Shown here piece by piece: positions 1 through 9,322 of a stretch of 64,000 nucleotides of DNA (position 1 is the first letter of the stretch; each line of letters opens with the position of its first letter). This DNA is from Phytophthora colocasiae. Lineage: Eukaryota > Oomycota > Peronosporomycetes > Peronosporales > Peronosporaceae. A program made the translations under genes and the position numbers. The stretch lies in contig JAGKQI010000105.1 in NCBI GenBank assembly GCA_018806915.1, forward strand, positions 124,001 to 188,000. Direction: 5' to 3'. The notes under the pieces were generated by a model, which worked only from the letters and a program-made list of their open reading frames with translations, did not search any database and had not been told where the DNA came from.

Positions 1-186
1 TGAATTCATGGAATTCAAGAGAAAATGAATCGCCGTTAGCATCAACTTCCGGTAGGTGAGGCTCTGGACTTTCAACAATACTTTGGACCACCTGTAAAGA
101 TGAAACACAACGTAAATCTCAACGGATAAAAGCAAAAAAATACTAGCGAGATCTCACGTCGATGTAGCTCCGTGCATTTTCGTATG
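1..186 (-). pseudogene. 3' part of MAPKK-like kinase gene, distal to the MULE insertion
   Basis: This is the continuation of the kinase whose 5' part lies at 3473-4389. On the minus strand the reading frame resumes in the target duplication (177-186) and encodes FPYENARSYID up to position 158. An intron follows (157 down to 92, donor GTGAGA, acceptor TTTACAG). The next exon runs from 91 off the window edge and begins VVQSIVESPEPHLPE. This is the kinase subdomain X region, and in MAP kinase kinases the block before the last helices has this 'D-x-V-V-x-x-P-P-x-L' character. The frame is open on both sides of the insertion, so the split looks recent. The gene's end is outside the window. Confidence 0.75.
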
Positions 187-330
187 GGCTGCTACTTAAT
201 ATCTGTTGCAGAACTACTGAATGACCTGTTACCCCCCAATCTACTGAAAACCTGTTACTGGAGTCTGAATGCCTGTTGCGCACTTAAGGGGAGATTAGCG
301 CAACAGATTTTCAAGTCTGAAAATCTGTTA
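187..330 (+). repeat. Left terminal inverted repeat of the MULE
   Basis: 144 bp, starting GGCTGCTACTTAATATCTG, matching the reverse complement of 3329-3472 nearly base for base. The first half is almost identical and the inner third is more diverged. It contains several copies of a short CCTGTTAC/CTGTTGC motif, which may be transposase-binding subrepeats (inference). Confidence 0.9.
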
Positions 331-881
331 CATTTATATGTGCTGAAAAATTTGGTTTTGTGTCTTGTAATGGAGGGGCAACGCCCTAAGGAAGAAACAA
401 GGTAAAAGCCAACTCAGTGGTCCTCGTCGTTACATCAGCGTGCCTGGCCGCCGCCAGGCGTGTGCGCTCTCCTGGTAGACGTACGGTACTAATCCGTCCC
501 TGCAGGTCGGCAGGCGTAGAGACGTCCGGGTGGGGACCATATCCCATACCTGTCCGTGTGGTCTTTAGAACGTCCCCGCTAGCAACATGCACTTGGTGTG
601 CTACTCCTGGGTCTGGGCGCCACCGCACATCGCAACGCCTGGCCCCACCGTCTTACTCCGCGGTCCACGACCTTTCTACTGTCTACACTATGGGGTCTGC
701 TACGCTTGTCGTAGTGCGACGCTGTGCGCGGCGTACCTGTCTCTCTGACCCAGCGTACTTGCACAACCCGTGGATCTTCCGGCGACCAAGTAACTGTGGA
801 TTCTACAGTCTCACACTCACTATCCTCCTACGTAAATCTCTGACTAAGAGTCAGGCGGCAGACCACGGCTCGTTTCTCCCT

Positions 882-1021
882 CAACCGCTATGCAGTCTCT
901 CTACACTCTATCCAGCTACGGTGCCGTTCCTGTCCTACCACGTTGTTCCCTCCAACCGCTATGCAGTCCCTCTACACTCTACCCAGCTACGTTGCCCTTC
1001 CTGCCTACCACGTTGTTCCCT
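882..1021. repeat. Two-copy tandem repeat of about 71 bp inside the MULE
   Basis: Two consecutive copies begin CAACCGCTATGCAGTC at 882 and 953 and both end CCTACCACGTTGTTCCCT. They differ by a few substitutions and small indels. The repeat lies in the noncoding left arm of the element. No function is visible. Confidence 0.8.
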
Positions 1022-1865
1022 GGCTTGGCCCACGCTGTTGTGGTGGAACGGATCGGCCTAAATATGGTTGAAGCAGGTCTCGATAACCACTAGCGCCCAG
1101 CCACAGGGTCCCCCGATGATACGTGATCTAGCTATGTCTAGTATTCACCTTGTTTACCCGCCAGTAGGCAGGGTTACGCTCTTCAGGTGACTTCTGAAGA
1201 AGTCTTGTAGGTCGGGAAGAATGTCTTGTGGGACACAGGGGTTTGAGGTAGCATGGAAGGTCTTTACTCCACGTCAGGGTAGTTGTTCCGGGTCGTAAAA
1301 TAAGTTCTTGGTTCACCATACTAATCTCCATGTACTTCTCGAGTATGTACGAAAATACGAGATGTGCTTTCCTGGTGAATCTGCTCCTCATTTGGCTGCA
1401 CGAGATCGTGACCACTACTATTGAATGACAACACATCAGCTTAATCTACAGTATGCAGTAGAGAACAGGACTCTTCGTGGTTTTGTTTTTAGTAAATGCG
1501 TGTGTATTTTTATGTTGTATATTTTTGTTTTGAAGCGTCAGACTCAATTGACGCAAGTGTTGCCCTCTCGCTAGTCTATAGTAACTGTTAATGTCTACAG
1601 TTGAAGTTTATTCGTAGCATAGCACGTTTACCTATTGGGTAAACAAAACAAACCAACGAAATCGTGGGTTAGTTGCAATTCTCATAGTCACATCGACCTT
1701 TACAAAAAGCACTGAAGTTATTTTATTTGAGGAATTATAACCGATCGGCTCGAAGGGTCATTTTTTGTAACTGCCGCGAAAATGATGGATCGCTATAAAA
1801 CCTCCAAATTTAGTCTGAACAGTCGCGAGAAGATCTCGCCTCTAGGTTAGAGTGCATTCGGCAAA

Positions 1866-3278
1866 ATGCCATCATCTACAGAAGTTTCAGAAGATGAAGG
1901 AGGGGACACACCGACTATGCGATGGTCGTCAGAAGATTTATCTGACGTAGACGACTCTGCACTGATCCAGGAGCAGAAGAAGATGGACGAATAATTAACA
2001 GGCTTCGACAGTTAAGTACGGACACGTCTGGGTCGGAATACACAGAAGGCGACGATGGGGGAGATATTTTTAGTGGAATGGACTTCGCAGAGGAAGGTTT
2101 GAACAAACAATGCCTTCTGCCAGGTCCGAAGAAAATGAACTCTTTTTATCATTGGGCTGCTTTGATTCACTTCTAGATGCGGAAAATGCCCGACAAAACT
2201 TGAACGAGTTCGTGTACACCTACAACACTCGCTATACTTCAAAATATGTATCTGCCACGGTCTATTCCTGCCAGTCCCACAAGAAATGTTCACACAAAAT
2301 CAAAATTTGCACTCGGTCTGGTGGATCTACAACGACTTCAAGATTTGAGCTCATGCATCAAGGAAGGCATCAGGTGCTCGTGTTGCAAAAAATCTCGTGG
2401 TATCTCTTCGGAACTGCGCCCGAAAGAATTGTGTTCAACAGCATGAAGTCGATGGTGAAGGTTAACAGCCTTTGTGGATCGTGTGTCACCACAGACCGAA
2501 GCCAAAAGTACGTTATCTTCCTTAAAAATCAATGTGGATATCGGTCTCATCACTGTTTTCTATTTACTTCTAGATTCATATTGTCAATGTCCGGTCGGCT
2601 TGGACGACGATCGCCAATAAACACAGCTTCATTTGACTTTCTGTCCTTGCAAAACGTAGCGGTCGACCGAGCACGTGCGATAAATCTCCCCAATTTTTCC
2701 ATGGTACCGACGTGGCAACTTCAAGATGTACGTGCTTGTTTGACGTAGTAAGCAGTTGATATCTAATCTTTACCTATCTGTTTTTATTGTTTTTAACTAC
2801 GCAGGTCGAGTCAATCCGAGAGGCAATTACATGTACCTGTAAGAGGTACATGCACTCTGGATGGGTGTGTGCCCACGTAATTGCGTCCTTGAGTCTACTG
2901 GACAAGCTGGACCTATCGACAGCAATGCACCACATTCCAATGCGAGGGCCTCCTGGAAGGCCGAGACAAATTGGCGGGCCACTGGACCGGGAGGACCCGT
3001 CCTCAGATGATTTCTTTAGTGCCAATAAACTAATTTCTCTGTTTACACAGCAACCAGGGCGTCCACTTCGTTGGCCATACGTGGAAGAATTCGATGTAGA
3101 GGATGGAGATGCTCAATTCCGTGAACACAGGGTGGGGCAAGTTGCTGGGTGCCGACTTTCCGAAGAAGACGGTGTTTTCGAGTGGAGTGTATCGTATCTG
3201 CACGGTGATGTTCTCTATTATCAAGTTGAAGAGCTGGTACAAGGAATTATTCGAGCGAGAAACATCGGAGCGCTATAA
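1866..3278 (+). pseudogene. Degenerate MULE transposase with SWIM zinc finger
   Basis: Reading starts at 1866 (MPSSTEVSEDEGGDTP, acidic), runs into a stop at 1992-1994 and continues in other frames, so at least two frameshifts are needed to reach the block at 2110-2748. That block has a Cys/His-rich FAR1- or WRKY-like DNA-binding stretch (YSCQSHKKCSHKIKIC). The last block, about 2806-3278, contains a SWIM zinc finger (CTCKRYMHSGWVCAHV, a C-x-C-x(n)-C-x-H pattern), typical of MULE transposases. The DDE catalytic domain expected between them is not seen, so an internal deletion is likely. The DNA-binding assignment is tentative; the SWIM assignment is firm. Confidence 0.7.
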
Positions 3279-3328
3279 GCGTACCCTAGAACGAGATATC
3301 ATTGCATATTCATCTTAGTGCCAACTTC

Positions 3329-3472
3329 TAACAGGTTTTCAGCCTTGAATTTCTGTTGCGCTTTGAGAACCTAATCGGTGCAACAGGCATTCAGACTCCA
3401 GTAACAGGTTTTCAGTAGATTCGGGGGTATCAGGTCATTCAGTAGTTCTGCAACAGATTTTAAGTTTTTTCC
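3329..3472 (-). repeat. Right terminal inverted repeat of the MULE
   Basis: Read on the minus strand this starts GGAAAAAACTTAAAATCTG and pairs with 187-330. The outer eight or so bases differ between the two ends apart from the leading GG. From CTTAA inward the match is close to perfect for about 90 bases. Confidence 0.9.
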
Positions 3473-4389
3473 TTTTCGTATGGGAACCTTTGTGTCGCAC
3501 ACTCAATGAGAACGAGACCGAGGCTCCATACATCCGACTTGTAGCTAGAAAAAAAAAGTCATTTGGAACATCAAAACAACAAAATACTACATGTAGTAAA
3601 GCTCCAAACGTACTCGTAGGGATGATTCTGCACGCGCTCTGGTGCCATATACTTGAAGGTACCGACGAAAGTCTGCGCCATACTGGTGGACGAGCACAAT
3701 TCACGGGCGAGACCGAAGTCTGTGAGTTTCACAGATCCGTCGTCCTGAACGAGAATGTTTTGGGGTTTAACGTCGCGATGAACGTGTCGTACATGTTTGA
3801 GATGTGCCAGTCCCGTGAGCACTTGCATCGCAACAGCAGCAACGACACGTTCGGGGACTACTTCTTCCCCTTCCGGCAGCTTCCCCAACAATTGATCCAG
3901 AGATCCCAAAGCGCAAAACTCAAGCACAATACTCAGTGCATGGTCCTGGAAATAGGCGCCGTGAAATCCTACAAGGTGCTCGCTTTCGATACCGTAGAGC
4001 GTGCGGATCTCGGTCAGTAGCTGGTCACGTCTTGGCTTGTCGAACACATTGGTCACCACTTTGACAGCGTACAGAACGTTCGAGTCGCAGTGACGAGCTT
4101 TGAAAACTTGACCGGAGCTCCCCCTTCCGATCATACTGCAAGTCTCCAACTTGTCCAGAGCGACGAGCTTTCGACCGGATCGTGACACTACAACACACTC
4201 CCCGATGTCATCTTCATCCTCTTTGTGTCCCGCTTTGTCTTCTGCAAAAGTTACGCCGGAACTGTTGATTCGAAGTCCTGCTTTCTGCAACGTCGTCTCC
4301 CCAATATCGCACGAAGCTTCAAACTTGTCTTCATCTCCTCGGTGTTTGTAGTCGTCAGCTACAACAGTCAAAGCAGGTCTCGATCGCAT
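3473..4389 (-). pseudogene. 5' part of MAPKK-like protein kinase gene, interrupted by the MULE
   Basis: Start ATG at 4389. Exon 1 runs to 3614, a 69-bp intron spans 3613-3545 (GTACGT to TTCTAG), and exon 2 runs from 3544 to the insertion point. The protein has an acidic N-terminus, then a kinase domain: glycine loop GRGSSGQV, AVKV lysine, HRDVKPQNIL catalytic loop, DFGLA, activation segment ending GTFKYMAPER, and after splicing [14 protein letters not shown]. The GRGSSG loop and an S-x5-T spacing before VGT resemble MAP kinase kinases. The MULE enters in the codons following FPY, and the frame resumes at 1-186. Without excision the transcript would lose the C-terminal lobe, so this haplotype probably makes no functional kinase. 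Confidence 0.85.
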
Positions 4390-4543
4390 TGTTTAGCTGC
4401 GAATGAAAAGGTAAACTGAGTTTCGAGAAATGACCGCCTCGACAGCTTCAGAAACGTCTAAGAAATGGACGCGAAAGGCTAAGTATGTCTCGTTCTGGTC
4501 TTCAAAAATAAAAGCGCAACGTCGCTACTGGCTGGCCTCGTCC

Positions 4544-5536
4544 TTATCTTCGTGTCATGCAGCTCTCGTACGTTGGGATCATGTACTTTATGTTGACGAA
4601 GGCATCCGGGCCGCCATGTTTCTCGAGGATGTTCAGTGTCTCGAGGATGAGGTCGCCCACGTTCTCCTGTCGCCTCTGGGCGTAGTCAATGGAGTCGCCA
4701 CAGTTCACTCGCTTCGTGATGAACAGGTTGAAGATCGATAGTAGCTGTCGGTAGTACGGAACGAGCGCTTCACCACTGTACGGACAGCAGAGTACAAGTC
4801 GCTGCAACACTTTCATCTGTAGACAAAGCACGGTCTGGTTGCGGGTCATGAGGTTCGCTTTCATGGGAGGAATTATCTGCGCTAGACACGGCAACACTCG
4901 ACTGCCGCCCTTTTCCAACATGTCAAAGGTCCCATTCAGTGCCAAAAAGTGGTAAGGCTCCTCCAATTCTCGTAAGCCCTCCATGAATACTGGAAGGTAG
5001 TGCGAAAAGTTGAGAAGTGACAGATCAACTTGCCATTGAAGTTTTCGCACAGCACCAGCGAAGTTCACACGCACAGGAAGGTCACCACGGTCGTCTGCAT
5101 ATAGACAAGAGTAAAAAAAAGCGTTAGATGTGGTTCTAGTTGAAGAGTATTCAGGGTGATTGAACGTACAGAAGTAGCGGAAGCGAGTGGGCTCCACCTT
5201 TCGAGCTTTAAAGGCGCCTGCTGTGTGGGGTCGAACAATAGGAGGAGGAAGCACTTTAAGAGCTGCTAGTGGACCTGGTCGTGTACTGATTGCCAACGAT
5301 GTTTGACTTGCCGAAGGCGAGAGTGAGAGATCGCCGGACTTGACTGCACTTGTAAGTTTAGCCATTTGCCGTACGTGGTGCACCGATTGAGGGTGAGCAC
5401 GACGAGCTCCTTTAGCGGACTGAATACTCCGTAGGTTCGTCCTGGCTATCGGCATAGCTGAGTTGGCGTTACTGGCTTGCAACATCCTGAGTTCCGACGC
5501 TAGTGCAGATGCCGAGCTACTAGTGCTCGGTGCCAT
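4544..5536 (-). CDS. PACRG: Parkin co-regulated gene protein homologue (PACRG), axonemal
   Basis: Two exons (5536-5170 and 5094-4544) flank a 75-bp intron (GTACGT to TATGCAG) that happens to be readable in frame. Splicing gives FRYFYDRGDLPVRV, the PACRG N-terminal signature. The product is 305 aa. A disordered Ser/Ala-rich N-terminus precedes the conserved helical-repeat region with HYLPVFMEGLRELEEPY, GEALVPYYRQLLSIFNLF and the C-terminal NIKYMIPTYESC. In the family PACRG is an inner-junction protein of ciliary doublet microtubules, consistent with a zoospore-forming organism. An upstream ATG at 5776 would overlap the neighbouring gene, so ATG 5536 is preferred. The divergent gap to the first GNAT gene is 230 bp. 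Confidence 0.92.
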   Translation of the reverse strand: MAPSTSSSASALASELRMLQASNANSAMPIARTNLRSIQSAKGARRAHPQSVHHVRQMAKLTSAVKSGDLSLSPSASQTSLAISTRPGPLAALKVLPPPIVRPHTAGAFKARKVEPTRFRYFCTFNHPEYSSTRTTSNAFFYSCLYADDRGDLPVRVNFAGAVRKLQWQVDLSLLNFSHYLPVFMEGLRELEEPYHFLALNGTFDMLEKGGSRVLPCLAQIIPPMKANLMTRNQTVLCLQMKVLQRLVLCCPYSGEALVPYYRQLLSIFNLFITKRVNCGDSIDYAQRRQENVGDLILETLNILEKHGGPDAFVNIKYMIPTYESCMTRR

Positions 5537-5766
5537 CTCGAGCAGCAGCTTTTCTGGGCCTTCAACAAGATGAAAATGACCCCGAGACGTGGATTCCCTG
5601 TTCAAGACGGTAACCCCGTGCCTCAATGTCTTATCGGTGTGAATGGCGATGTCACTAACAAGCGCTTGTACTAAAATTGTTCTCTTGAGCCTTGCAAGAA
5701 GTACTAAAGATGGTGCCATTGTGATCAGAAAAAGAGACACCATTTCAACGCCAACGCTAGATAATA

Positions 5767-6294
5767 ATGGCCACACACATTACGATCCGTCAATACTGCT
5801 GCGGCGACCATGATGCAGTCACACAGCTATATCTTAATGGCATGATTTCCTACTCTTACGAGGGTGAGGACGAGGCCAGCAAGAAGCTGTGGGAGCAGGT
5901 TCGTCAGGCGTCTGTGAACGGCGACCTGGCCGACATTGAGAATGCCTATCTATTCCGAGGGGGCAATTTCTTCGTGGCTACTGTATGCACCAAGGATGGT
6001 AACGAAGAAATAATAGGGATGGTTGGACTGCAGCGCCATGGCGATGATGTAGGTAAGCTCCGACGTATGTCCGTTAAGGAAGGCTTTCGACGATCAGGAG
6101 TGGGGCGGAAACTTCTCTTCTACGTGGAGAATTGGGCCAGAGATCACGGTATCAAGCGCATTGAGCTATCAACTGGACTGGAGATGACAAAGGCGGTAGA
6201 ATTCTACAAGGCACACGGGTACACCCTCACACACACGACCATATTCACGTCTGGGATGGCTCACGAAGAAGCTCATCTTGCCAAGGATCTCTGA
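5767..6294 (+). CDS. GNAT-family N-acetyltransferase, copy 1
   Basis: 175 aa, no intron. A single GNAT fold: N-terminal ITIRQYCCGDHDAV strand/helix, GGNFFVAT strand, IIGMVGLQ, then motif A KLRRMSVKEGFRRSGVGRKL containing the acetyl-CoA-binding R-x-x-G-x-G/A loop (RRSGVGR), and the C-terminal motif B region ending AVEFYKAHGYT. It transfers an acetyl group from acetyl-CoA; the substrate cannot be read from the sequence. It heads a cluster of five related genes on one strand (to 10402), all sharing the GGN[FY][FW]-x-A/V-T and GELRRMSV-like blocks, so they arose by tandem duplication. Confidence 0.88.
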   Translation: MATHITIRQYCCGDHDAVTQLYLNGMISYSYEGEDEASKKLWEQVRQASVNGDLADIENAYLFRGGNFFVATVCTKDGNEEIIGMVGLQRHGDDVGKLRRMSVKEGFRRSGVGRKLLFYVENWARDHGIKRIELSTGLEMTKAVEFYKAHGYTLTHTTIFTSGMAHEEAHLAKDL

Positions 6295-6348
6295 CCGGTA
6301 CCATACCGGTCTGATACGTTTAGTGCGGTAATTAGCATTGACGTTTTC

Positions 6349-6876
6349 ATGGCGTCCTCCCAACAGCCAGAGCTCCGCATCCGTCAATATGCACCTGAAG
6401 ACCAACAGGGTGTGAACGCCGTATTCATCGACGGCTGTGAGTTCTACCGTGACAGTTTTCCTAATCACGTACAGGAGCATTGGACGGATTTGATCCAGGA
6501 GAGTTTGGACGGAGATCTGGCACGCATTTCGAGCGCTTACATCAATCCAGGAGGCAACTTTTGGGTTGTAACGACACCGGACGAAGAAAAAGTCGTGGGC
6601 ATTGTCGGTCTAGAGAACAAAGGTGATGGAGTGGGGGAGCTGCGACGCATGGCCGTCTCGAGCGCCTTCCGTCGCCACGGTCTCGGGCGGCGGTTGGTGA
6701 CTGTATTGGAGGACTGGGCCAAGACACACGCCTTCACCAAGATCATTCTAATGAACGGGGGCCCAAAGGACGACGCACGTGCATTCTACCGTGCTATCGG
6801 CTACCAGGACGTCGGCATGAAGGTGGTGTCAGTCGAACCATACGTAGAAGTCTTCGAGCTCGCCAAGCAGTTGTGA
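6349..6876 (+). CDS. GNAT-family N-acetyltransferase, copy 2
   Basis: 175 aa, starting 54 bp after copy 1 stops. Conserved blocks: LRIRQYAPEDQQGV, GGNFWVVT, VVGIVGLENK, GELRRMAVSSAFRRHGLGRRL (acetyl-CoA loop RRHGLGR) and a C-terminal ARAFYRAIGYQ. Length matches copy 1 exactly. The very short spacing leaves little room for a separate promoter. Substrate unknown. All GNAT landmarks are present, so it is presumably active. Confidence 0.88.
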   Translation: MASSQQPELRIRQYAPEDQQGVNAVFIDGCEFYRDSFPNHVQEHWTDLIQESLDGDLARISSAYINPGGNFWVVTTPDEEKVVGIVGLENKGDGVGELRRMAVSSAFRRHGLGRRLVTVLEDWAKTHAFTKIILMNGGPKDDARAFYRAIGYQDVGMKVVSVEPYVEVFELAKQL

Positions 6877-7157
6877 TCATCACTCATGTCAACAATGCTT
6901 CGTGGCAGCGTCCCGGTGTTGCAAGGACATGAGAGCAAAAGCAATACAGTCGCGAATTAGTCTTACATCACAGCATTCACTGCCTATCCTGCGATCGAAT
7001 CAAACGTGATGATACCTTACCTCCATCGCTTTTACTGGTCCATTGCATGCAGCACCGGCATTGTCTTTACTAACAAAACGCATTGGAAGCAGAGAGTGTA
7101 TCACGCCCAGTCATTTCTCATTTGACCTTCGTTGGAAGAGTGCAACACCAGAACGCC

Positions 7158-7742
7158 ATGGCCCCGACAGTCTCCTCCACGACCGTGTCGTCTCCAGCTT
7201 CGGTATTGATCCAGAACTCACCCAAGATTTTGGTCCGCGAGTTCCGTAACGAAGACCTGCCCCAGGTAATTCAGCTATTCAAGGATGGCATGCTTAACTA
7301 CCCCAAAAACCAGCAAGACCCGCGTTTGCATGAATACATTGACGACAGCTTGAAGACGGACCTCAGCAACGTTGTTGACACGTACATCACACCTGGCGGC
7401 AACTTTTGGGTTGCTACTCCTCGCGATAAGCCGACCCTAGTGGTGGGAATGGTTGGCCTCGAGGCAAAGCTAAACAGTGAAGGTGAACTTCGCCGTATGT
7501 CTGTCAAGAGCACTTATCGCCGACACGGCATTGGGCGTCTGCTCATTTCGATGCTTGAGGACTGGGCTGTAGAACACAACTTCCATAAGATCTGGCTCAC
7601 TACAGGCGGTGTTATGGGGAAAGCACGAGCTTTTTACACCTCGACAGGTTATACAGAGACTGAGGTGATGCTTGTTGGAGAGGAACCTCGGTTCGAGGTG
7701 ATCAAGATTGAAAAAGTGCTTACGTCTGCCAATTTTGCTTAA
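7158..7742 (+). CDS. GNAT-family N-acetyltransferase, copy 3
   Basis: 194 aa from ATG 7158; an upstream in-frame extension to 7083 is less likely because the homologous copy 4 also starts MAPTVSS. Conserved blocks: ILVREFRNEDLPQVIQLFKDGM, GGNFWVAT, VVGMVGLEAK, GELRRMSVKSTYRRHGIGRLL and KARAFYTSTGYT. It has an N-terminal tail of about 25 residues that copies 1 and 2 lack. Just upstream (about 7111-7124) lies TCATTTCTCATTTG, resembling the oomycete initiator element (consensus close to TCATTYYN; inference). Confidence 0.88.
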   Translation: MAPTVSSTTVSSPASVLIQNSPKILVREFRNEDLPQVIQLFKDGMLNYPKNQQDPRLHEYIDDSLKTDLSNVVDTYITPGGNFWVATPRDKPTLVVGMVGLEAKLNSEGELRRMSVKSTYRRHGIGRLLISMLEDWAVEHNFHKIWLTTGGVMGKARAFYTSTGYTETEVMLVGEEPRFEVIKIEKVLTSANFA

Positions 7743-7963
7743 CACATAATGGATCGACGCCAGGAAAGCACACACCTGTACTGACATGTACTAGCACTGA
7801 AGTAATGCATGTTGGTCCTGCATCTCATCATGCTCTCATCTCATCATTTATACATCACTCATCTAATCGTTTGCACAAGGAAAGCAAACGTTTGTGAAGC
7901 ACCGTGCAGCGGCCAGCAATCTCATTTCGAGATTATCTTCGAGCTGCACAAGTCTTCTCATCC

Positions 7964-8563
7964 ATGGCACCCACGGTATCGTCGGCGGTAGTGCCTCCTC
8001 CAACTCCGGTTCCAGCCCATGACGCCACTAAGATCGTGATTCGTCAATTCCGTTCGGAAGACTTGCCGCAAGTGATTGGGCTCTTCAAAGAAGGGATGCT
8101 CTGCTATCCTGCCCAGAGGGAGAACCCGCGCTTGTTGCAGTTCATCGACGACAGTCTCAAGACGGATCTGATGGATATCAGCGGCACTTACATCGAGCTT
8201 GGTGGCAATTACTGGATCGCTACTCCTTCTGATGATCCGACACTTGTGGTGGGCATGGTTGGCCTCGAAGCTAAACCTAACAACGAAGGTGAACTTCGTC
8301 GGATGTCAGTCAAAAGCAGCCACCGGCGATTTGGAGTGGGACGCATGTTGTTGCTGGAGCATTGGGCTGAAGAAAACCAGTTCGAGAAGATTTGGCTCTC
8401 CACGGGCAGTGTCATGCAGAAGGCGAGGGACTTTTACATCCGTGCGGGCTACATCGAAACTGACGAGTATTTCCTCCCAGAAGATCGTCAAACTTACGGC
8501 GTAAGCTTAGTCAAATTGGAGAAGACGCTGACATCTTCAGGTTTTGTAAGTGCGCGTTGCTAG
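7964..8563 (+). CDS. GNAT-family N-acetyltransferase, copy 4
   Basis: 199 aa from ATG 7964 (MAPTVSSAVVPPPTP), closest to copy 3. Conserved blocks: IVIRQFRSEDLPQVIGLFKEGM, GGNYWIAT, VVGMVGLEAK, GELRRMSVKSSHRRFGVGRMLL. After the acetyl-CoA loop it lacks about three residues relative to copy 3 (MLLLEHWAEEN against LLISMLEDWAVEHN), shortening the following helix; whether activity survives is unclear. A sequence TCTCATTTCGA about 45 bp upstream resembles an initiator. Confidence 0.85.
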   Translation: MAPTVSSAVVPPPTPVPAHDATKIVIRQFRSEDLPQVIGLFKEGMLCYPAQRENPRLLQFIDDSLKTDLMDISGTYIELGGNYWIATPSDDPTLVVGMVGLEAKPNNEGELRRMSVKSSHRRFGVGRMLLLEHWAEENQFEKIWLSTGSVMQKARDFYIRAGYIETDEYFLPEDRQTYGVSLVKLEKTLTSSGFVSARC

Positions 8564-8695
8564 AGCAGCTGTACATCAAAATAAATGCACTTGACTCGCG
8601 AGGACATAGTGTACGTAGTGTTACAGCACGTGAAACACCGGCATGACGGCAATCTCTATCGGATTGTCTATGACTGACTGTACCGGTACATGTAC

Positions 8696-9136
8696 AGGTT
8701 TCCCCGCCTAATTTGCAAGGGTCGGACCAAGAAAATGTCCGAGGATGCAAAATCTGCACAGGTAACACATAAACGCAGCAACTACTGAATTAATGTAAAC
8801 TTTATTAGTTGAGTGAATTCACACAGTATGTATTCCTCCAACAGTTCCTAAAAGTGTGAGGCGCACGTACACGTTCTTCTTGCTGGATGGCATGTTGATA
8901 ATTGGTGAATGAGGCTTATGAGCACTAGCACAGCGATACACTGCAACAAATAATGTCCATTCTTAGCCTTTCGTTTACCAGTACCACCGTAATGGAGCAA
9001 CTTGCATCCCGCGTTCCCTCTAGATTACATCTATATCAGTACATTGGCGAATCTGTCTCAGCAAATCGCATCCGCATCTGCACGTCGTCATCAAGGTATA
9101 TTGCTTGACACAGTTGCAAATTAGGCGGGGAAACCT
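8696..9136. mobile_element. MITE-like element with 23-bp perfect inverted ends
   Basis: The ends 8696-8718 and 9114-9136 are perfect inverted copies (outer bases AGGTTTCCCCGCC). The similarity extends outward into GGTACATGTAC-rich sequence with a three-base gap, so the true ends may lie a few bases further out and no clean target duplication can be called. The 441-bp body has no open frame of note. Its size, structure and position in the gap between GNAT copies 4 and 5 fit a miniature inverted-repeat element. Confidence 0.7.
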
Positions 9137-9322
9137 GTAGTACATGTACTACATGTACCGTGAACACCATGTATACGGTCGTTGGATTACGGGATCAGAC
9201 GTGAACTTGAGGGGCGCAATACAAGTACACTACCAGGTTGCTGGCCCAGTAACCACTTTGGATTTCGATCTCTCCCCCCCAGTTAACTTCGTATCTGTTC
9301 ACTGGCGTTTGCCAAATTTGTC

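Larger units (their letters stand above)
187..3472 (+). mobile_element. Mutator-like element (MULE) inserted in a kinase exon
   Basis: The element is bounded by imperfect 144-bp terminal inverted repeats (187-330 and 3329-3472), both starting GG, and by a 10-bp direct repeat TTTTCGTATG at 177-186 and 3473-3482. Long inverted repeats with a 9-11-bp target duplication are the hallmark of Mutator-like elements. It carries a degenerate transposase on the + strand (1866-3278) without a visible DDE catalytic core. Positions 331-1865 hold no recognisable gene, only a short tandem repeat. It is probably non-autonomous or dead, but the intact repeats could still be acted on in trans. Confidence 0.88.

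Noticed and set aside
417..1061. 214-codon + strand frame in the MULE left arm
   Set aside because: Arg/Ser/Cys-rich with no domain. It covers the 71-bp tandem repeat, which by itself prolongs an open frame.
5537..5776. Longer N-terminus of PACRG from ATG 5776
   Set aside because: It would overlap the start of the divergent GNAT gene, and the added residues are hydrophobic and unlike the family. ATG 5536 fits better.
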